Origin: Singulisphaera sp045290345
Lineage (GTDB): Bacteria > Planctomycetota > Planctomycetia > Isosphaerales > Isosphaeraceae
Reading direction: 5' to 3'
Assembly: GCF_045290345.1 (NCBI RefSeq)
Contig: NZ_CP155447.1
Span: forward strand, 7,874,001 to 7,938,000
DNA: 64,000 nt
Under the pieces are notes generated by a model. The model did no database searches and was not told where the DNA came from. It saw only the letters and a program-made list of their open reading frames with translations. Shown here piece after piece: positions 7,790 to 17,018 of the stretch (its first letter is position 1; the number at the start of each line of letters is the position of its first letter). The translations under genes and the position numbers were made by a program.

Positions 7790-8980
7790 TTGCCCAAGCA
7801 GACCATTCGTGACCTGGAGTTGAGTGGCAAGAAGGTGCTCGTCCGGGTCGACTTCAACGTCCCCCTGACCAAAGAAGGCGCGGTCTCTGACGACCGCCGG
7901 ATCAAGGCGGCTCTGCCGACCTTGAATTTTGCCCTCGAGCACGGGGCGAGTCTCGTCCTCGTGAGCCACCTGGGGCGCCCTTCGGGCAAGCCCGAAGCAG
8001 ACGCCGCGTTCCGGTTGGATCGGGTGGCGGAACGGCTTCAAGAGTTGCTCGGCCGGCCGGTCACCAAGGTCAATGACACCGTGGGACCCGAAGCCCAGGC
8101 CGCCGCCGCCGCACTGGCTCCAGGGGGAGTGCTCGTTCTCGAGAACGTGCGTTTCAACCCGGGCGAGAAGAAGGGCGACCCCACGTTCGCCGCCGCCCTG
8201 GCCGGGCTTGCCGACGCCTACGTCAATGACGCCTTCGGGACCTGCCATCGCGACGAAGCGTCGATGGTCGCCGTTCCCGAGTGCTTCCCGGCCGAGCGCC
8301 GGGCCATCGGGTTCCTGGTCGAGAAAGAGCTGCAGATCCTCGATACCCTGCTGGGACAGCCCAAGCCGCCCATGGTGGCGCTGATGGGCGGGGCGAAGGT
8401 CTCTGACAAGATCCTGGTCATCGAGAACCTGCTCCCGAAGGTCGAGCGGCTCCTGATCGGGGGCGCCATGACCTACACGTTCCTCAAGGCGCAGGGACAT
8501 CCGACCGGAAAGAGCCGGGTCGAAGCCGACAAGCTTGACGAGGCTCGTCACCTGCTCAAACTGGCCGGCGACAAGCTGGTCCTGCCCCAGGACCACCTGG
8601 TGGCGACGTCGCTCGACCCGGGCGCCGAGACCAAGGTTGTGGCGGGGACCGAGATCCCTGACGGCTGGCTCGGCCTCGACATCGGCCCGGCGACCGCGGC
8701 CGCTTACGGCGAGCTGATCAAGAACGCTGGCACGGTGATCTGGAACGGGCCGATGGGCAAGTTCGAGGACGAGCCGTACCGCAAGGGGACGGTCAAGGTG
8801 GCCGAGGCCATGGCCAACTCGGCGGCGGTGACCGTCGTCGGCGGTGGCGAGACGGCTGAAGCGGTCGAGGAATTCGGTTACGCCGAGAAGATGACCCACG
8901 TCTCGACGGGTGGAGGCGCCTTCCTCGAGTGCCTCGAAGGAAAATCGTTCAACTCCTTGAAAGTCATTCCCGATCGTTAA
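7790..8980 (+). CDS. pgk: Phosphoglycerate kinase
   Basis: Transfers phosphate from 1,3-bisphosphoglycerate to ADP. Landmarks are VRVDFNVPL near the N-terminus, SHLGRPSG, the hinge/substrate region with ENVRFNPGEKKGD, ALMGGAKVSDKI and the C-terminal nucleotide signature GGGETAEAVEEFG with STGGGAFLECLEGK. I place the start at TTG 7790 because AAGGA lies 8 bases upstream and the protein then begins just before the first conserved strand. An upstream in-frame start at 7745 lies within the gap-pgk hairpin and is unlikely. Length (~396 residues) is typical. Confidence 0.96.
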   Translation: MPKQTIRDLELSGKKVLVRVDFNVPLTKEGAVSDDRRIKAALPTLNFALEHGASLVLVSHLGRPSGKPEADAAFRLDRVAERLQELLGRPVTKVNDTVGPEAQAAAAALAPGGVLVLENVRFNPGEKKGDPTFAAALAGLADAYVNDAFGTCHRDEASMVAVPECFPAERRAIGFLVEKELQILDTLLGQPKPPMVALMGGAKVSDKILVIENLLPKVERLLIGGAMTYTFLKAQGHPTGKSRVEADKLDEARHLLKLAGDKLVLPQDHLVATSLDPGAETKVVAGTEIPDGWLGLDIGPATAAAYGELIKNAGTVIWNGPMGKFEDEPYRKGTVKVAEAMANSAAVTVVGGGETAEAVEEFGYAEKMTHVSTGGGAFLECLEGKSFNSLKVIPDR

Positions 8981-9069
8981 CGATAGCGGTCGCCATTTTT
9001 TCAATGATCTGGGCGGACCGTGCCGGACGAGATCCGAATCTCGTCCGGGCTGGGGGAGCGAACAGTCTT

Positions 9070-9792
9070 ATGGCAGAGGCACGCCAATCGCCGGCCGCTC
9101 GTAAGGCCCGGCTCGAGGTTTTGAAGGGTGCGGAACGTCCCTTGGTGACGCCTTCGCTCCTGAATTGTGACTTCGCGCGAATCGCCGAGGAGCTCGAGGC
9201 GCTGAAGCAGGCGGGGACGATCGCGGTTCACCTTGACGTGATGGACGGGCATTTTGTGCCCAACCTCAGTTACGGTGCGCCTGTGATCAAAGATTGGCGG
9301 CCTCGGACCGATTTTCCGTTCGACACGCACCTGATGATGACGGACCCAGGCCGCTACCTGGATGATTTCATCCGAGCGGGCTGCGACGTCATCACCTTCC
9401 ACATTGAGGCTGTGCCGGAGCCGGTCCCCCTGCTCCGGCGGATTCGAGCGGCCGGATGCCATGCGGCGCTCGCACTCAACCCGCCGACGCCCGTGTCGGC
9501 GATTGAGCCGTTTTTGGATGAGTTGGACGCCGTCCTGGTCATGAGCGTGATGCCCGGCTTTGGCGGGCAGGCGTTCGAACCGTCGGTGCTCGAGAAGGTT
9601 CGCACTTTGCGGGCGGCCCGTCCCGAACTTCCGATCTCGATCGATGGCGGTATCAATCCGACGACTGCGTCCGAGGCCGTCGCGGCCGGAGTCACGCAAC
9701 TGGTCGCCGGTTCGGCCGTGTTCCGCAATGATGGCAACTACGCGGCAGCCCTGGCCGAGTTGGTCCAGGGCGCACGCCGCGGGATCGAATGA
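9070..9792 (+). CDS. rpe: Ribulose-phosphate 3-epimerase
   Basis: A TIM-barrel enzyme interconverting ribulose-5-phosphate and xylulose-5-phosphate. Signatures are VTPSLLNCDFARIAEE, HLDVMDGHFVPNLSYG (metal-binding His and Asp), FDTHLMM, VMSVMPGFGGQAF and the closing ISIDGGINPTT. ATG 9070 (MAEARQS) gives a ~20-residue extension before the barrel. Its stop overlaps an upstream ATG of the next gene (ATGA), consistent with one transcript. Confidence 0.95.
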   Translation: MAEARQSPAARKARLEVLKGAERPLVTPSLLNCDFARIAEELEALKQAGTIAVHLDVMDGHFVPNLSYGAPVIKDWRPRTDFPFDTHLMMTDPGRYLDDFIRAGCDVITFHIEAVPEPVPLLRRIRAAGCHAALALNPPTPVSAIEPFLDELDAVLVMSVMPGFGGQAFEPSVLEKVRTLRAARPELPISIDGGINPTTASEAVAAGVTQLVAGSAVFRNDGNYAAALAELVQGARRGIE

Positions 9793-9833
9793 GGTGGGGG
9801 TCTGGCCCTAAGGGCTTGGCCACCGTCGCGAGA

Positions 9834-10427
9834 ATGACCCAGGTCGTTTTGATCCGGCCCGGCGCGACCGCCTACGACGAGCAGAATCGTGTCCAGGGGA
9901 TTCTTGATATCCCCCTAAGCGATCGAGGCCGCGCCGAGGTGGTTCAGCTCGCCGAAAAATTATCAGAGCCCTGTTCCGGGATCTCCCGGCTCTCGGCTCT
10001 TTATTGTGGACCCGGCGAGAGCGTCGTCCGAACGGCTGAGACCGTCGGCAAGGCGCTCGGACTGCGTCCCAAGCGGATTGACTGCCTCCGCAACCTCGAT
10101 CAGGGGCTCTGGCAAGGGCTCCAGTTCGACGAAATCAAAAGGCGCAACCTCAAGGTCTTTCGCCAATGGATCGACGACCCCGTCACCGTCTGCCCCCCTC
10201 TGGGTGAGACGATCGAAAATGCCTTGGAGCGGATCAAGCAGGCCCTCCGACCGCTCGTCCGCCGCCACCACGACGAGTCGATCGGACTGGTCGCCGGCGA
10301 GCCGATTGCCCAGTTGATCGCCTGCTACCTGCGTAGGGACCCTCGGGTCCAGCTTGAGGACCGTATTCCCACCGGGTGCTTCGAGCGAATCGAGTTTACG
10401 CCCGAGTCTGAACGCAACGGCCACTGA
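9834..10427 (+). CDS. Histidine-phosphatase-fold protein lacking catalytic residues
   Basis: The sequence follows the histidine phosphatase/phosphoglycerate-mutase fold: MTQVVLIRPGATAYDEQNRVQG, IPLSDRGRAEV and the SPL-like segment before RTAETVGKALG. The catalytic motif RHGxT reads RPGAT, so the phosphorylated His is Pro. The second active-site His, normally in VxHGG, is missing from LVAGEPIAQL, and the conserved Arg of the SPLxR segment is not visible. It is probably a non-catalytic homologue. I chose ATG 9834, which starts the first beta strand; an earlier ATG at 9789 overlaps the rpe stop and is possible. It lies between rpe and accD on the same strand. Confidence 0.8.
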   Translation: MTQVVLIRPGATAYDEQNRVQGILDIPLSDRGRAEVVQLAEKLSEPCSGISRLSALYCGPGESVVRTAETVGKALGLRPKRIDCLRNLDQGLWQGLQFDEIKRRNLKVFRQWIDDPVTVCPPLGETIENALERIKQALRPLVRRHHDESIGLVAGEPIAQLIACYLRRDPRVQLEDRIPTGCFERIEFTPESERNGH

Positions 10428-10573
10428 AAAAGCGATTTCCGGCGGTCTCCTGTCCGATGACAGGCATGGACACGACGGGGAAGCGCTGGGTCGTTTGCTC
10501 GCTTTTGCTTTTTGCCGACCGACCGACCCACCCGCTCCTAAATTCTGCTTTGAGGAATCACGGACCTCGGCCA

Positions 10574-11416
10574 ATGAGACATCGACCGACGGTGAATGCC
10601 TGGCACGGACACTTCGAACCCAAGCGGGTTCCCGAGGGAGTCTGGATGCGCTGCGATGGCTGCCAGGCCACGCTCTTCCGCAAGCAGGTCGAGGAGAACC
10701 TCAACGTTTGCCCAGAGTGCAACCATCACTTCATGGTTTCGGCTGTCGACCGGATCGCCCAGTTGCTCGATCCCGACACGTTTGAGGAGTGGTTTCCGGA
10801 TTTACGGCCAGGGGACCCGCTTGGGTTCAATGACCGTCGTCCCTACCCCGAGCGCGTCCACGCCGAACAGGAGCGGACCGGCCTGAATGAGGCGGCCGTG
10901 GTCGGTCAGGGCTTCATCAAGGGGATTCGCCTCGTCTTCGGGCTGACCGACAGCAGCTTCATCATGGGCAGCATGGGGTCGGTCGTGGGGGAGAAGCTCA
11001 CGCGAGCGATGGAGGAAGCGACTCGTCAGCAGCTTCCCCTGGTGATCGTCTCGGGGTCGGGCGGTGGAGCGCGGATGCACGAGGGGATTCTCTCGCTGAT
11101 GCAGATGGCCAAGGTCTCAGCGGCCCTGGCCCGTCACCACGCGGCCGGCGGCCTGTTCATCAGCGTCCTGACGAATCCGACCATGGGAGGGGTGGCCGCG
11201 AGCTTCGCCTCCCTCGGTGACATCATCCTCGCCGAGCCCAAAGCCTTGATCGGCTTCGCGGGGCCGAAGGTCATTGCTCAGACCGTTCGGGTCCAGCTCC
11301 CGAACGGCTTTCAGACGAGCGAGTTTCTGCTGGATCACGGCTTCCTCGATCGCATCGTCCATCGACGCGATCTGCGGAGCATGCTCGCTCAATTGATCGG
11401 CTACTTCACGCCTTAA
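10574..11416 (+). CDS. accD: Acetyl-CoA carboxylase carboxyltransferase subunit beta
   Basis: Forms the carboxyltransferase with AccA to make malonyl-CoA from carboxybiotin and acetyl-CoA. The N-terminal zinc ribbon is visible (Cys27, Cys30, Cys46, Cys49). It is followed by the crotonase-like core with FGLTDSSFIMGSMGSVVGEK, IVSGSGGGARMHEG and PTMGGVAASFASLGD. The start ATG 10574 (MRHRPTVNAW) gives a normal ~280-residue protein. The 3' end overlaps the convergent PIG-L gene by 11 bases. Confidence 0.97.
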   Translation: MRHRPTVNAWHGHFEPKRVPEGVWMRCDGCQATLFRKQVEENLNVCPECNHHFMVSAVDRIAQLLDPDTFEEWFPDLRPGDPLGFNDRRPYPERVHAEQERTGLNEAAVVGQGFIKGIRLVFGLTDSSFIMGSMGSVVGEKLTRAMEEATRQQLPLVIVSGSGGGARMHEGILSLMQMAKVSAALARHHAAGGLFISVLTNPTMGGVAASFASLGDIILAEPKALIGFAGPKVIAQTVRVQLPNGFQTSEFLLDHGFLDRIVHRRDLRSMLAQLIGYFTP

Positions 11417-12188
11417 CCGCGCCACCTCGGCCGTCTTGTCCCAGCAGCTTCAACAGCAGGTTGTCGTGCGGATAAGCGTGTCCGAGGTACTGGCGGAACG
11501 CCTCGGCCTGCTCGACTCCGACCTCCGACCCTCGGTGGGCGCCCCACTTCGCCTGGCTGTCGAGGTACTCATCAATCCCATGTTGACGGAGCAGCCAGTT
11601 CCGCTGGCTGGCGTGGCAGGCCAGCATCTCTCGCTTGAGCTCGAAGACTCGCGAGACGTCGACATGGAACCCGGCCGCCTGGGGCCGGCCGTCGCGATCC
11701 CCGCCTTCAATCGCATCCACGTAGTAGAGGTGGGGGATCTTCGCGAGGGGAGGAGCCGGCTCCCATTGCCGGGTCACGTAGTTCGGGATCGGCGCGGTGA
11801 AGCAGGCGTCGCGGACCAAGAGGCTCGTCATCTCGTGGTCACAGAGATAGTCGATCGGAGGGGCCGTCAGGATCACGTCCGGCCTGGTTCTCCGCAGGAA
11901 CTCGGTCACGCGTCGTCGTGATTCATCATCGTTGAAGATGGCCAGGTCGCGAAATTCCAGGCAGAGGCAGTCCGCCTCGAGCAAAGCGGCCGCCGCCGCG
12001 GACTCCGCGCGGCGGATCGCGGCGATCGCTTCGGCATCGTGCTCCGCGCTTCCACAATCGCCAGGCGTCATCGTCGCCAGCGTGAGGTGACAGCCCGCCT
12101 CACGCAAGAGGGCCAGCGTGCCCGCACACTGGAATTCGATGTCGTCCGGATGGGAATGAAGCGCGAGGATGCGGATCGGCGCGGTCAT
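11406..12188 (-). CDS. PIG-L/LmbE-family deacetylase
   Basis: A zinc-dependent N-acetyl hydrolase fold of the PIG-L family, which deacetylates GlcNAc-linked substrates such as bacillithiol or mycothiol precursors. The metal motif PHPDD appears as HSHPDDIEFQCAG near the N-terminus and the distal metal ligand as DYLCDHEMTS. The start ATG 12188 (MTAPIRILALHSHPDD) puts the first strand in the usual place. The actual substrate cannot be read from sequence, and no thiol-biosynthesis genes are adjacent. Confidence 0.9.
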   Translation of the reverse strand: MTAPIRILALHSHPDDIEFQCAGTLALLREAGCHLTLATMTPGDCGSAEHDAEAIAAIRRAESAAAAALLEADCLCLEFRDLAIFNDDESRRRVTEFLRRTRPDVILTAPPIDYLCDHEMTSLLVRDACFTAPIPNYVTRQWEPAPPLAKIPHLYYVDAIEGGDRDGRPQAAGFHVDVSRVFELKREMLACHASQRNWLLRQHGIDEYLDSQAKWGAHRGSEVGVEQAEAFRQYLGHAYPHDNLLLKLLGQDGRGGAVKA

Positions 12189-12397
12189 GGCGATCTCCGA
12201 AAGTGCAAAACCCAGGGAATTCCAAACAAGTTCGAATCCCTCGCCGTGAGGGCCGAAGTCCACCGGAAAAACAGGCATTCTCTCCATTTTTCCCTGGCTC
12301 ATCCACCGTCTTTCGATCGAAGAATCATCATTTTTGGGAAAATGTTCTCGCGTGCGCTAGACGACCTGTGTACATTAGCCACAAAGGGTCAGTTGGT

Positions 12398-12420
12398 GAT
12401 CGTCCGTTCGTAGGACGGTC
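12398..12420 (+). promoter_or_regulatory. Candidate LexA operator upstream of lexA
   Basis: An imperfect inverted repeat, GATCGTCC-N7-GGACGGTC (7 of 8 positions paired), lies 44 bp upstream of the lexA start, where an autoregulatory operator would be expected. The motif differs from the E. coli and Bacillus boxes. LexA operators vary by phylum and none is established here, so this is a candidate only. Confidence 0.35.
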
Positions 12421-12463
12421 ATTGGCCTCGATACAAGCGATCCGCCCACCTCGGAGCCTTCCC

Positions 12464-13069
12464 ATGGCCGACCTTGAGATGCTGACATCGCGGCAGCGAG
12501 AGATTTACAACTTCATCCGCAGCAAAATCCAAGGGCGTGGCTACGGGCCGACCGTCCGTGAAATCGGCATTCAGTTCCAGATCAAGAGCCCCAACGGCGT
12601 GATGTGCCACCTCAAGGCGCTTCAGAAGAAGGGCCTGATTCATCGCGAGCCCAACATGTCTCGCGCGATTCAATTGCTCGATGACCCGACCTCCGCCCCG
12701 GTCGCGGGCTTGAAACTGCTGGGTCGGATCGCCGCCGGTCACCCGATCGAGGCCATTGAGCAGGACGAGGAGCTCGGCTTTGCGGAATGGGAAGGGGCCG
12801 ACGACAAGTTCGCCCTTCGCGTTTCGGGCAACTCGATGATCGAGGAACACATCGCCGACGGTGACTTCGTCGTCATCAAGAAGGCGGATCAGGCCCGTGA
12901 CGGCCAGATTGTCGCCGTTCTCGACGATGAAGGGGCAGCGACCCTGAAAAAGTTCTTCCGCGAGCGGAACCGAGTTCGCCTTGAACCCGCGAACAAGACG
13001 ATGAAACCGATCTTCCGTGATAACGTGGAAATCCTCGGCATCCTCGTTGGTGTCGTCCGCAAGTATTGA
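12464..13069 (+). CDS. lexA: LexA repressor
   Basis: SOS-response repressor and self-cleaving protease. The N-terminal winged HTH is MLTSRQREIYNFI with GYGPTVREIGIQF. The cleavage bond Ala91-Gly92 is in IAAGHP. The catalytic Ser124 (VSGNSMIEE) and Lys162 (ATLKKFF) are in place. The start ATG 12464 begins right before the HTH. The C-terminus ends in ILGILVGVVRKY as usual. About 201 residues, normal length. Confidence 0.96.
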   Translation: MADLEMLTSRQREIYNFIRSKIQGRGYGPTVREIGIQFQIKSPNGVMCHLKALQKKGLIHREPNMSRAIQLLDDPTSAPVAGLKLLGRIAAGHPIEAIEQDEELGFAEWEGADDKFALRVSGNSMIEEHIADGDFVVIKKADQARDGQIVAVLDDEGAATLKKFFRERNRVRLEPANKTMKPIFRDNVEILGILVGVVRKY

Positions 13070-13215
13070 GGGAGGCCCCTGCTCCGGGCTTATCCGCTAA
13101 GCCCCTCCGTCGGAGTGATACCCAACGAAGGGATCACCTTAACCAGTCGGCCCGGCCGGTGGAACTGATCCCGGCGGGCCGTCCGAATGGGTTCCGATCG
13201 ACGCAGCTCCGTGAT

Positions 13216-15612
13216 TCAAACGGGCTTTTTCGGCTTGTACCACCTGGAAAGAACCCGGTCGAGTTGATCGGGGACTTCCATGCCCAGGTTGTAGAGCGTG
13301 TGGTTCAGCTCACCCAGGTCGTCGAAGTTGAATTGCTGGCTGTTGGGCGCGTGCCAGAGGATGTAACTTTCGCTTTTCTTGAAGTCGAGATAGACCGCCG
13401 CCAAGCTGTGGTCTCGATAGATCCAGACGGCGATGACTGGTTTGCTCCCCGAACCACCCATGCGGATCGACGGTGTAAGCATCTCGATCTGTTTGTTTGG
13501 CATTCCTTGGATGGCGACTTGCCCGGCTGATCGCCCTCGCACGGATGGGATGACGACGAGGCGGTAGGGGCCGACCGGAACCAGGCGGTGCGCGGGCTTG
13601 TTCTTGTTGGGAGCCCTCAGGGCGGCGATCGCTTCCTGCCAGAGGTTGCCGAGGTCGCCGAGCGTGAATCGATAGGGTTCGTGATTCGCCAGACCGACGA
13701 GTCCCTTTTCACTCGGCCTCGGGTCGTCCACGAGTGCATCCAGGTCGATCGGTCCCTGGCCGGCATTTGCGGCCAGGCGCTCGGCGTTCGACGCCTGCAA
13801 GTCGGCGGGGCTGAGGTCCGCGTCGAGTTGGGGCTCATCCTCAAAGGACTCGAGTTCGGCGTCGAGCTGTTCGACCATGTGCGCGGGGACCGCCTTCTCG
13901 AAGGCCCGGTCGAGTCGTACACCCGCGTCGGGCAAATGAAGCAGGTGGGCGCAGACGTTGTCCCAGATCGCCTCGGCCTTGGTGCGGGTCTGGCGTTGCC
14001 AGCGGACCCGTTCGATCAACGGGTAGACGACTTCGGGCCAGAGCTCGATGCTGGCCGGGTCGTTGGCGGCATTGCGGGTCGCATACCGGAGGACGGCGGA
14101 GCGAAACTTGGCGTCGTCACGCCAGACCTCGGCGACCCGGTTCCATCGTTCGACCAGTTCGTCGTCGATCTCGGTTCGTTCAGGAGCCACTCGCTGCAGG
14201 TCGCTGAGCGTGGCGGGCATCAACCCCGGGTTGAGAAGTCCTTTGTCGTCGGTCAGATGCTCTCGAGCATATTTGCTGGCTTCGAGCAGTTGTCTGCGGG
14301 CCTGGCGGAACTTCTTCGTCTTGGCGGGCGAGTTGCGGCTCAGGAGATACTTGGCAACCACGATCGGGCTGAGCGATGATCGGACGTCGGGGCGCTGTTC
14401 CAGAAGTTCCGCTGCATTCGCGATCGACTCGTCCGAGTTTCCGGCGAGCATGATCGAGGTCATGGCGAGAACGAGCCTCGCGCGGTCGGCGTTGCGGGGA
14501 TCGAGCGGACGGCGAAGGAAGAGCCCTTTCCGCCGCGAGCCACCCAGCAGATAGGCCAGGTAGTGGCCACAGAGGTAACGCTCCTCGGCGGTCAACATGA
14601 TCGGCTCGGCCAGAATGGAATCGAGCATCGACTTGGCCAGGGGTGGAGCCGCCTTTGGCGCAGCGTAGGAGAGCAGCGGCGTGGCCGTTGGTGCTGGCTG
14701 TGCTGGGCTGATCGCCTTCGTTTCCGAGAGCGTGATCGTTCCGTTCGCCGAACCTTGCTGGAACTGCTCGGCTTCCGTTTGGGGAGGTGAAACGACCACC
14801 GCCGTACTTCGCGAGAGCTCCCGCTCCATCTCCTCTCGGAGCCGGCGCGCGATCTCCGAACCCGATCCGGGCCGCTGGTCGGGCTTCTTCGACAGCATCT
14901 GCAGAATCAGCGCCTCGAGGCTCTCGGAGAGGGCCGGGTTTCGGATCCGAGGCCGCTCCGGAATCGCGTTCACGTGCTGAGCGATCACTGACATCGACTT
15001 GCCGGTGAAGGGAACAGAGCCCGCCGCGTTCTCGTAGAGCATCACCCCCAGCGAGTAGAGATCGGTTCGATAGTCGAGCCGCTGCCCGCTCGCCTGTTCA
15101 GGGCTCATATATTGAGGTGTGCCGCGGATCGTCCCTGACTCATCCGAATGCTCGGCCATGACCGAGAGTCCGAAATCAGACAGCTTGGGCTGATCCGCGG
15201 CGGTCAGCAGCACGTTCCCCGGCTTCATGTCGCGATGGATCACCCCTTGGTGGTGTGCGTAGTCGAGCGCATCCGCCACGTGGGCCAGGATTCGCAACCG
15301 CTCTGCCAGGGTGATGCTGCGCCAACGTCTCAGGTAGCTGGTCCCGTCAACCTCCTCCATGACGAGGTACCAGGTCCCGTTGGCCTCGCCGAAATCGTAG
15401 AGCCGAACGACGTGGTCGTGGAGCAGTCGCGCGAGAATCTGCGCCTCGAGCCTGATTCGCCGATTCACCTCCTCGCCGCTTTGCTCCTTCAAGACCTTGA
15501 TCGCGACGCTGCGCTGGAGGATCTGGTCCGTGGCCCGGTAGACGGCCCCCATGCCCCCTCGACCCAACTCCTTCTCGAGAGAAAACCGCTGGTTGAGGGT
15601 CGTTCCGATCAC
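13216..15612 (-). CDS. Cytosolic Ser/Thr protein kinase with long C-terminal region
   Basis: 798 residues. A complete Hanks-type kinase domain spans about residues 8-270: GRGGMGAVYRA (P-loop), VAIKVLK (Lys), HRDMKPGNVLL (catalytic loop), DFGLS, GTPQYMSPEQA and DYRTDLYSLGVMLYE. The rest has no transmembrane segment that I can see. It contains a helical ~250-residue middle part and a C-terminal module ending in VLSRWYKPKKPV that I do not recognise. It is convergent with lexA. Planctomycetes carry many such kinases; targets are unknown. Confidence 0.93.
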   Translation of the reverse strand: MIGTTLNQRFSLEKELGRGGMGAVYRATDQILQRSVAIKVLKEQSGEEVNRRIRLEAQILARLLHDHVVRLYDFGEANGTWYLVMEEVDGTSYLRRWRSITLAERLRILAHVADALDYAHHQGVIHRDMKPGNVLLTAADQPKLSDFGLSVMAEHSDESGTIRGTPQYMSPEQASGQRLDYRTDLYSLGVMLYENAAGSVPFTGKSMSVIAQHVNAIPERPRIRNPALSESLEALILQMLSKKPDQRPGSGSEIARRLREEMERELSRSTAVVVSPPQTEAEQFQQGSANGTITLSETKAISPAQPAPTATPLLSYAAPKAAPPLAKSMLDSILAEPIMLTAEERYLCGHYLAYLLGGSRRKGLFLRRPLDPRNADRARLVLAMTSIMLAGNSDESIANAAELLEQRPDVRSSLSPIVVAKYLLSRNSPAKTKKFRQARRQLLEASKYAREHLTDDKGLLNPGLMPATLSDLQRVAPERTEIDDELVERWNRVAEVWRDDAKFRSAVLRYATRNAANDPASIELWPEVVYPLIERVRWQRQTRTKAEAIWDNVCAHLLHLPDAGVRLDRAFEKAVPAHMVEQLDAELESFEDEPQLDADLSPADLQASNAERLAANAGQGPIDLDALVDDPRPSEKGLVGLANHEPYRFTLGDLGNLWQEAIAALRAPNKNKPAHRLVPVGPYRLVVIPSVRGRSAGQVAIQGMPNKQIEMLTPSIRMGGSGSKPVIAVWIYRDHSLAAVYLDFKKSESYILWHAPNSQQFNFDDLGELNHTLYNLGMEVPDQLDRVLSRWYKPKKPV

Positions 15613-15857
15613 CGCATGACTCCCCTTGGAAAGGTCCGCATCGGAACGAGGGCTCGTTCTTTGAGACTATTTATCAATATAGCTTGCACGCGGGGCGTCG
15701 GGGAGCCAGTACCGGAATGAGGTCGCCGTGGGTTGCACCCTGCTGTTGGCTGGAAACCGACGCCGACGCGAGTGAGGGCTGGCGACGGTTTTCTTGACGG
15801 TCTACAGTAAGTGCCACAATCCCCTCTCTCGGCCCTCGAGTACCGGAGCGCTGAACC

Positions 15858-16616
15858 ATGCCTCTCGAAACCCGCCGCGAGTTTACACAGCACGCCTTGC
15901 AGTCGTTGACCGCCCTGGCTTTGATCGAAGGATTGGGAGTGCGCCGCCTGTTTGGTGCCGAGACTCAGCCCATTGTCGACCACTGGTTCAAAGAACTCGA
16001 GACAATCAGTCGCGACATCCACGATCATCGCGTGAAAGACCTCGAGTTCCAGAAACAGCTCGAGGCGCTCTACAGCCGGGTGGATCTCCCCTCCTTGCTG
16101 AAAACGCTCGACTTCGAGCGAATGGCGGCTGGCGTCACCTACCCTGCGCTGGGGGCCAAGAGCCTGCCGGTCGACTTCAAGAATGTCTCCGGCATCTCCA
16201 CTAAACAAGTCTTCGGCCGGCAGATCTTCGCGATGAGCCAGGGACGTTCGGTCATTCCTCACGGTCACGACAACATGGCCACCGGGTTCCTCATCCTCAA
16301 AGGAAGTCTCCGGGGTCGGCATTACGACCGCGTGGAAGATCACAAAGATCACTACATCGTCCGTCCCACCATCGATCGTACCTTCATCCCCGGCGAATAC
16401 TCGACCGTGTCGGACCACAAGGACAACGTCCACTGGTTCGAAGCGATTTCGAAAGAGCCTGCGTTTATCTTTAACATCCATGTGGACGGCTACAATAGGG
16501 AGAATCCCAAGAAGCCGGACCGGGTGTATGTTGATCCGATGGGTGAGAAGCTCGCAGGGGGTCTGATCAAGGCCCCCAAGATCACCTACGGACAGGCCAA
16601 TCGGTTGTACGGTTGA
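15858..16616 (+). CDS. Exported cupin-fold protein
   Basis: 252 residues. The N-terminus MPLETRREFTQHALQSL followed by a weakly hydrophobic stretch resembles a Tat signal (RREFT). The C-terminal half contains a cupin-like motif: IPHGHDNMATGFLILKGSLR (metal His residues) and a later DNVHWF. This suggests a metal-binding beta-barrel, perhaps a dioxygenase- or isomerase-type cupin, but the substrate is unknown. It is divergent from the kinase gene at 13216-15612. Confidence 0.65.
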   Translation: MPLETRREFTQHALQSLTALALIEGLGVRRLFGAETQPIVDHWFKELETISRDIHDHRVKDLEFQKQLEALYSRVDLPSLLKTLDFERMAAGVTYPALGAKSLPVDFKNVSGISTKQVFGRQIFAMSQGRSVIPHGHDNMATGFLILKGSLRGRHYDRVEDHKDHYIVRPTIDRTFIPGEYSTVSDHKDNVHWFEAISKEPAFIFNIHVDGYNRENPKKPDRVYVDPMGEKLAGGLIKAPKITYGQANRLYG

Positions 16617-17018
16617 TCCCCCCCCTGCTCTCGGACCAATCGAGAGACCGGCCGGAAACCATCGCTTACGGGAAGGCGATGCCGTGGCACGGCGGGGCCT
16701 CTTGAATCCCGGACGTTGATCACGATCTATTGGGATTCACCACTGAAATTCATGGATCTGAATGGTTTCGCTGGCCTCGGTTGCACTCGGACGACCGCGG
16801 CCACCCTTGCTTTGAAGACTTACTTGTTTCAATAAATAGGCTTAGTCTTTTTTGTGGGTGGTCGCCGTCTTCACGGTGGCAAGAAACGGGGGAGCCGTGT
16901 TGACTTTGGACTCCCTCACTTCCGCCCGATAAACGCCGACGGCCCGTCCCGAAGGACGAGCCGTCAAGTGAATCGGGAGGGCCGGATTCGCGCGAGGCGT
17001 CGGTCGGGTCAGGGGCGA
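16617..17018. other. Convergent intergenic region with terminator
   Basis: About 400 bases between convergent genes. It holds the hairpin at 16938-16965. Nothing else recognisable was found; short frames on both strands look like noise. Confidence 0.5.
16938..16965. terminator. Bidirectional terminator-like hairpin
   Basis: A 12-bp stem with one mismatch (GACGGCCCGTCC, loop CGAA, GGACGAGCCGTC) lies between the convergent cupin and small membrane-protein genes. The U-richness on either side is modest. Confidence 0.6.

Noticed and set aside
12232..12262. GTTCGAATCCC-like string resembling a tRNA T-arm
   Set aside because: No matching acceptor, D-arm or anticodon stem can be formed around it; it lies in the 5' region between the PIG-L and lexA genes.
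13216..13230. Possible membrane anchor in the large kinase at 13216-15612
   Set aside because: No hydrophobic stretch of sufficient length was found in the protein, so it is described as cytosolic.
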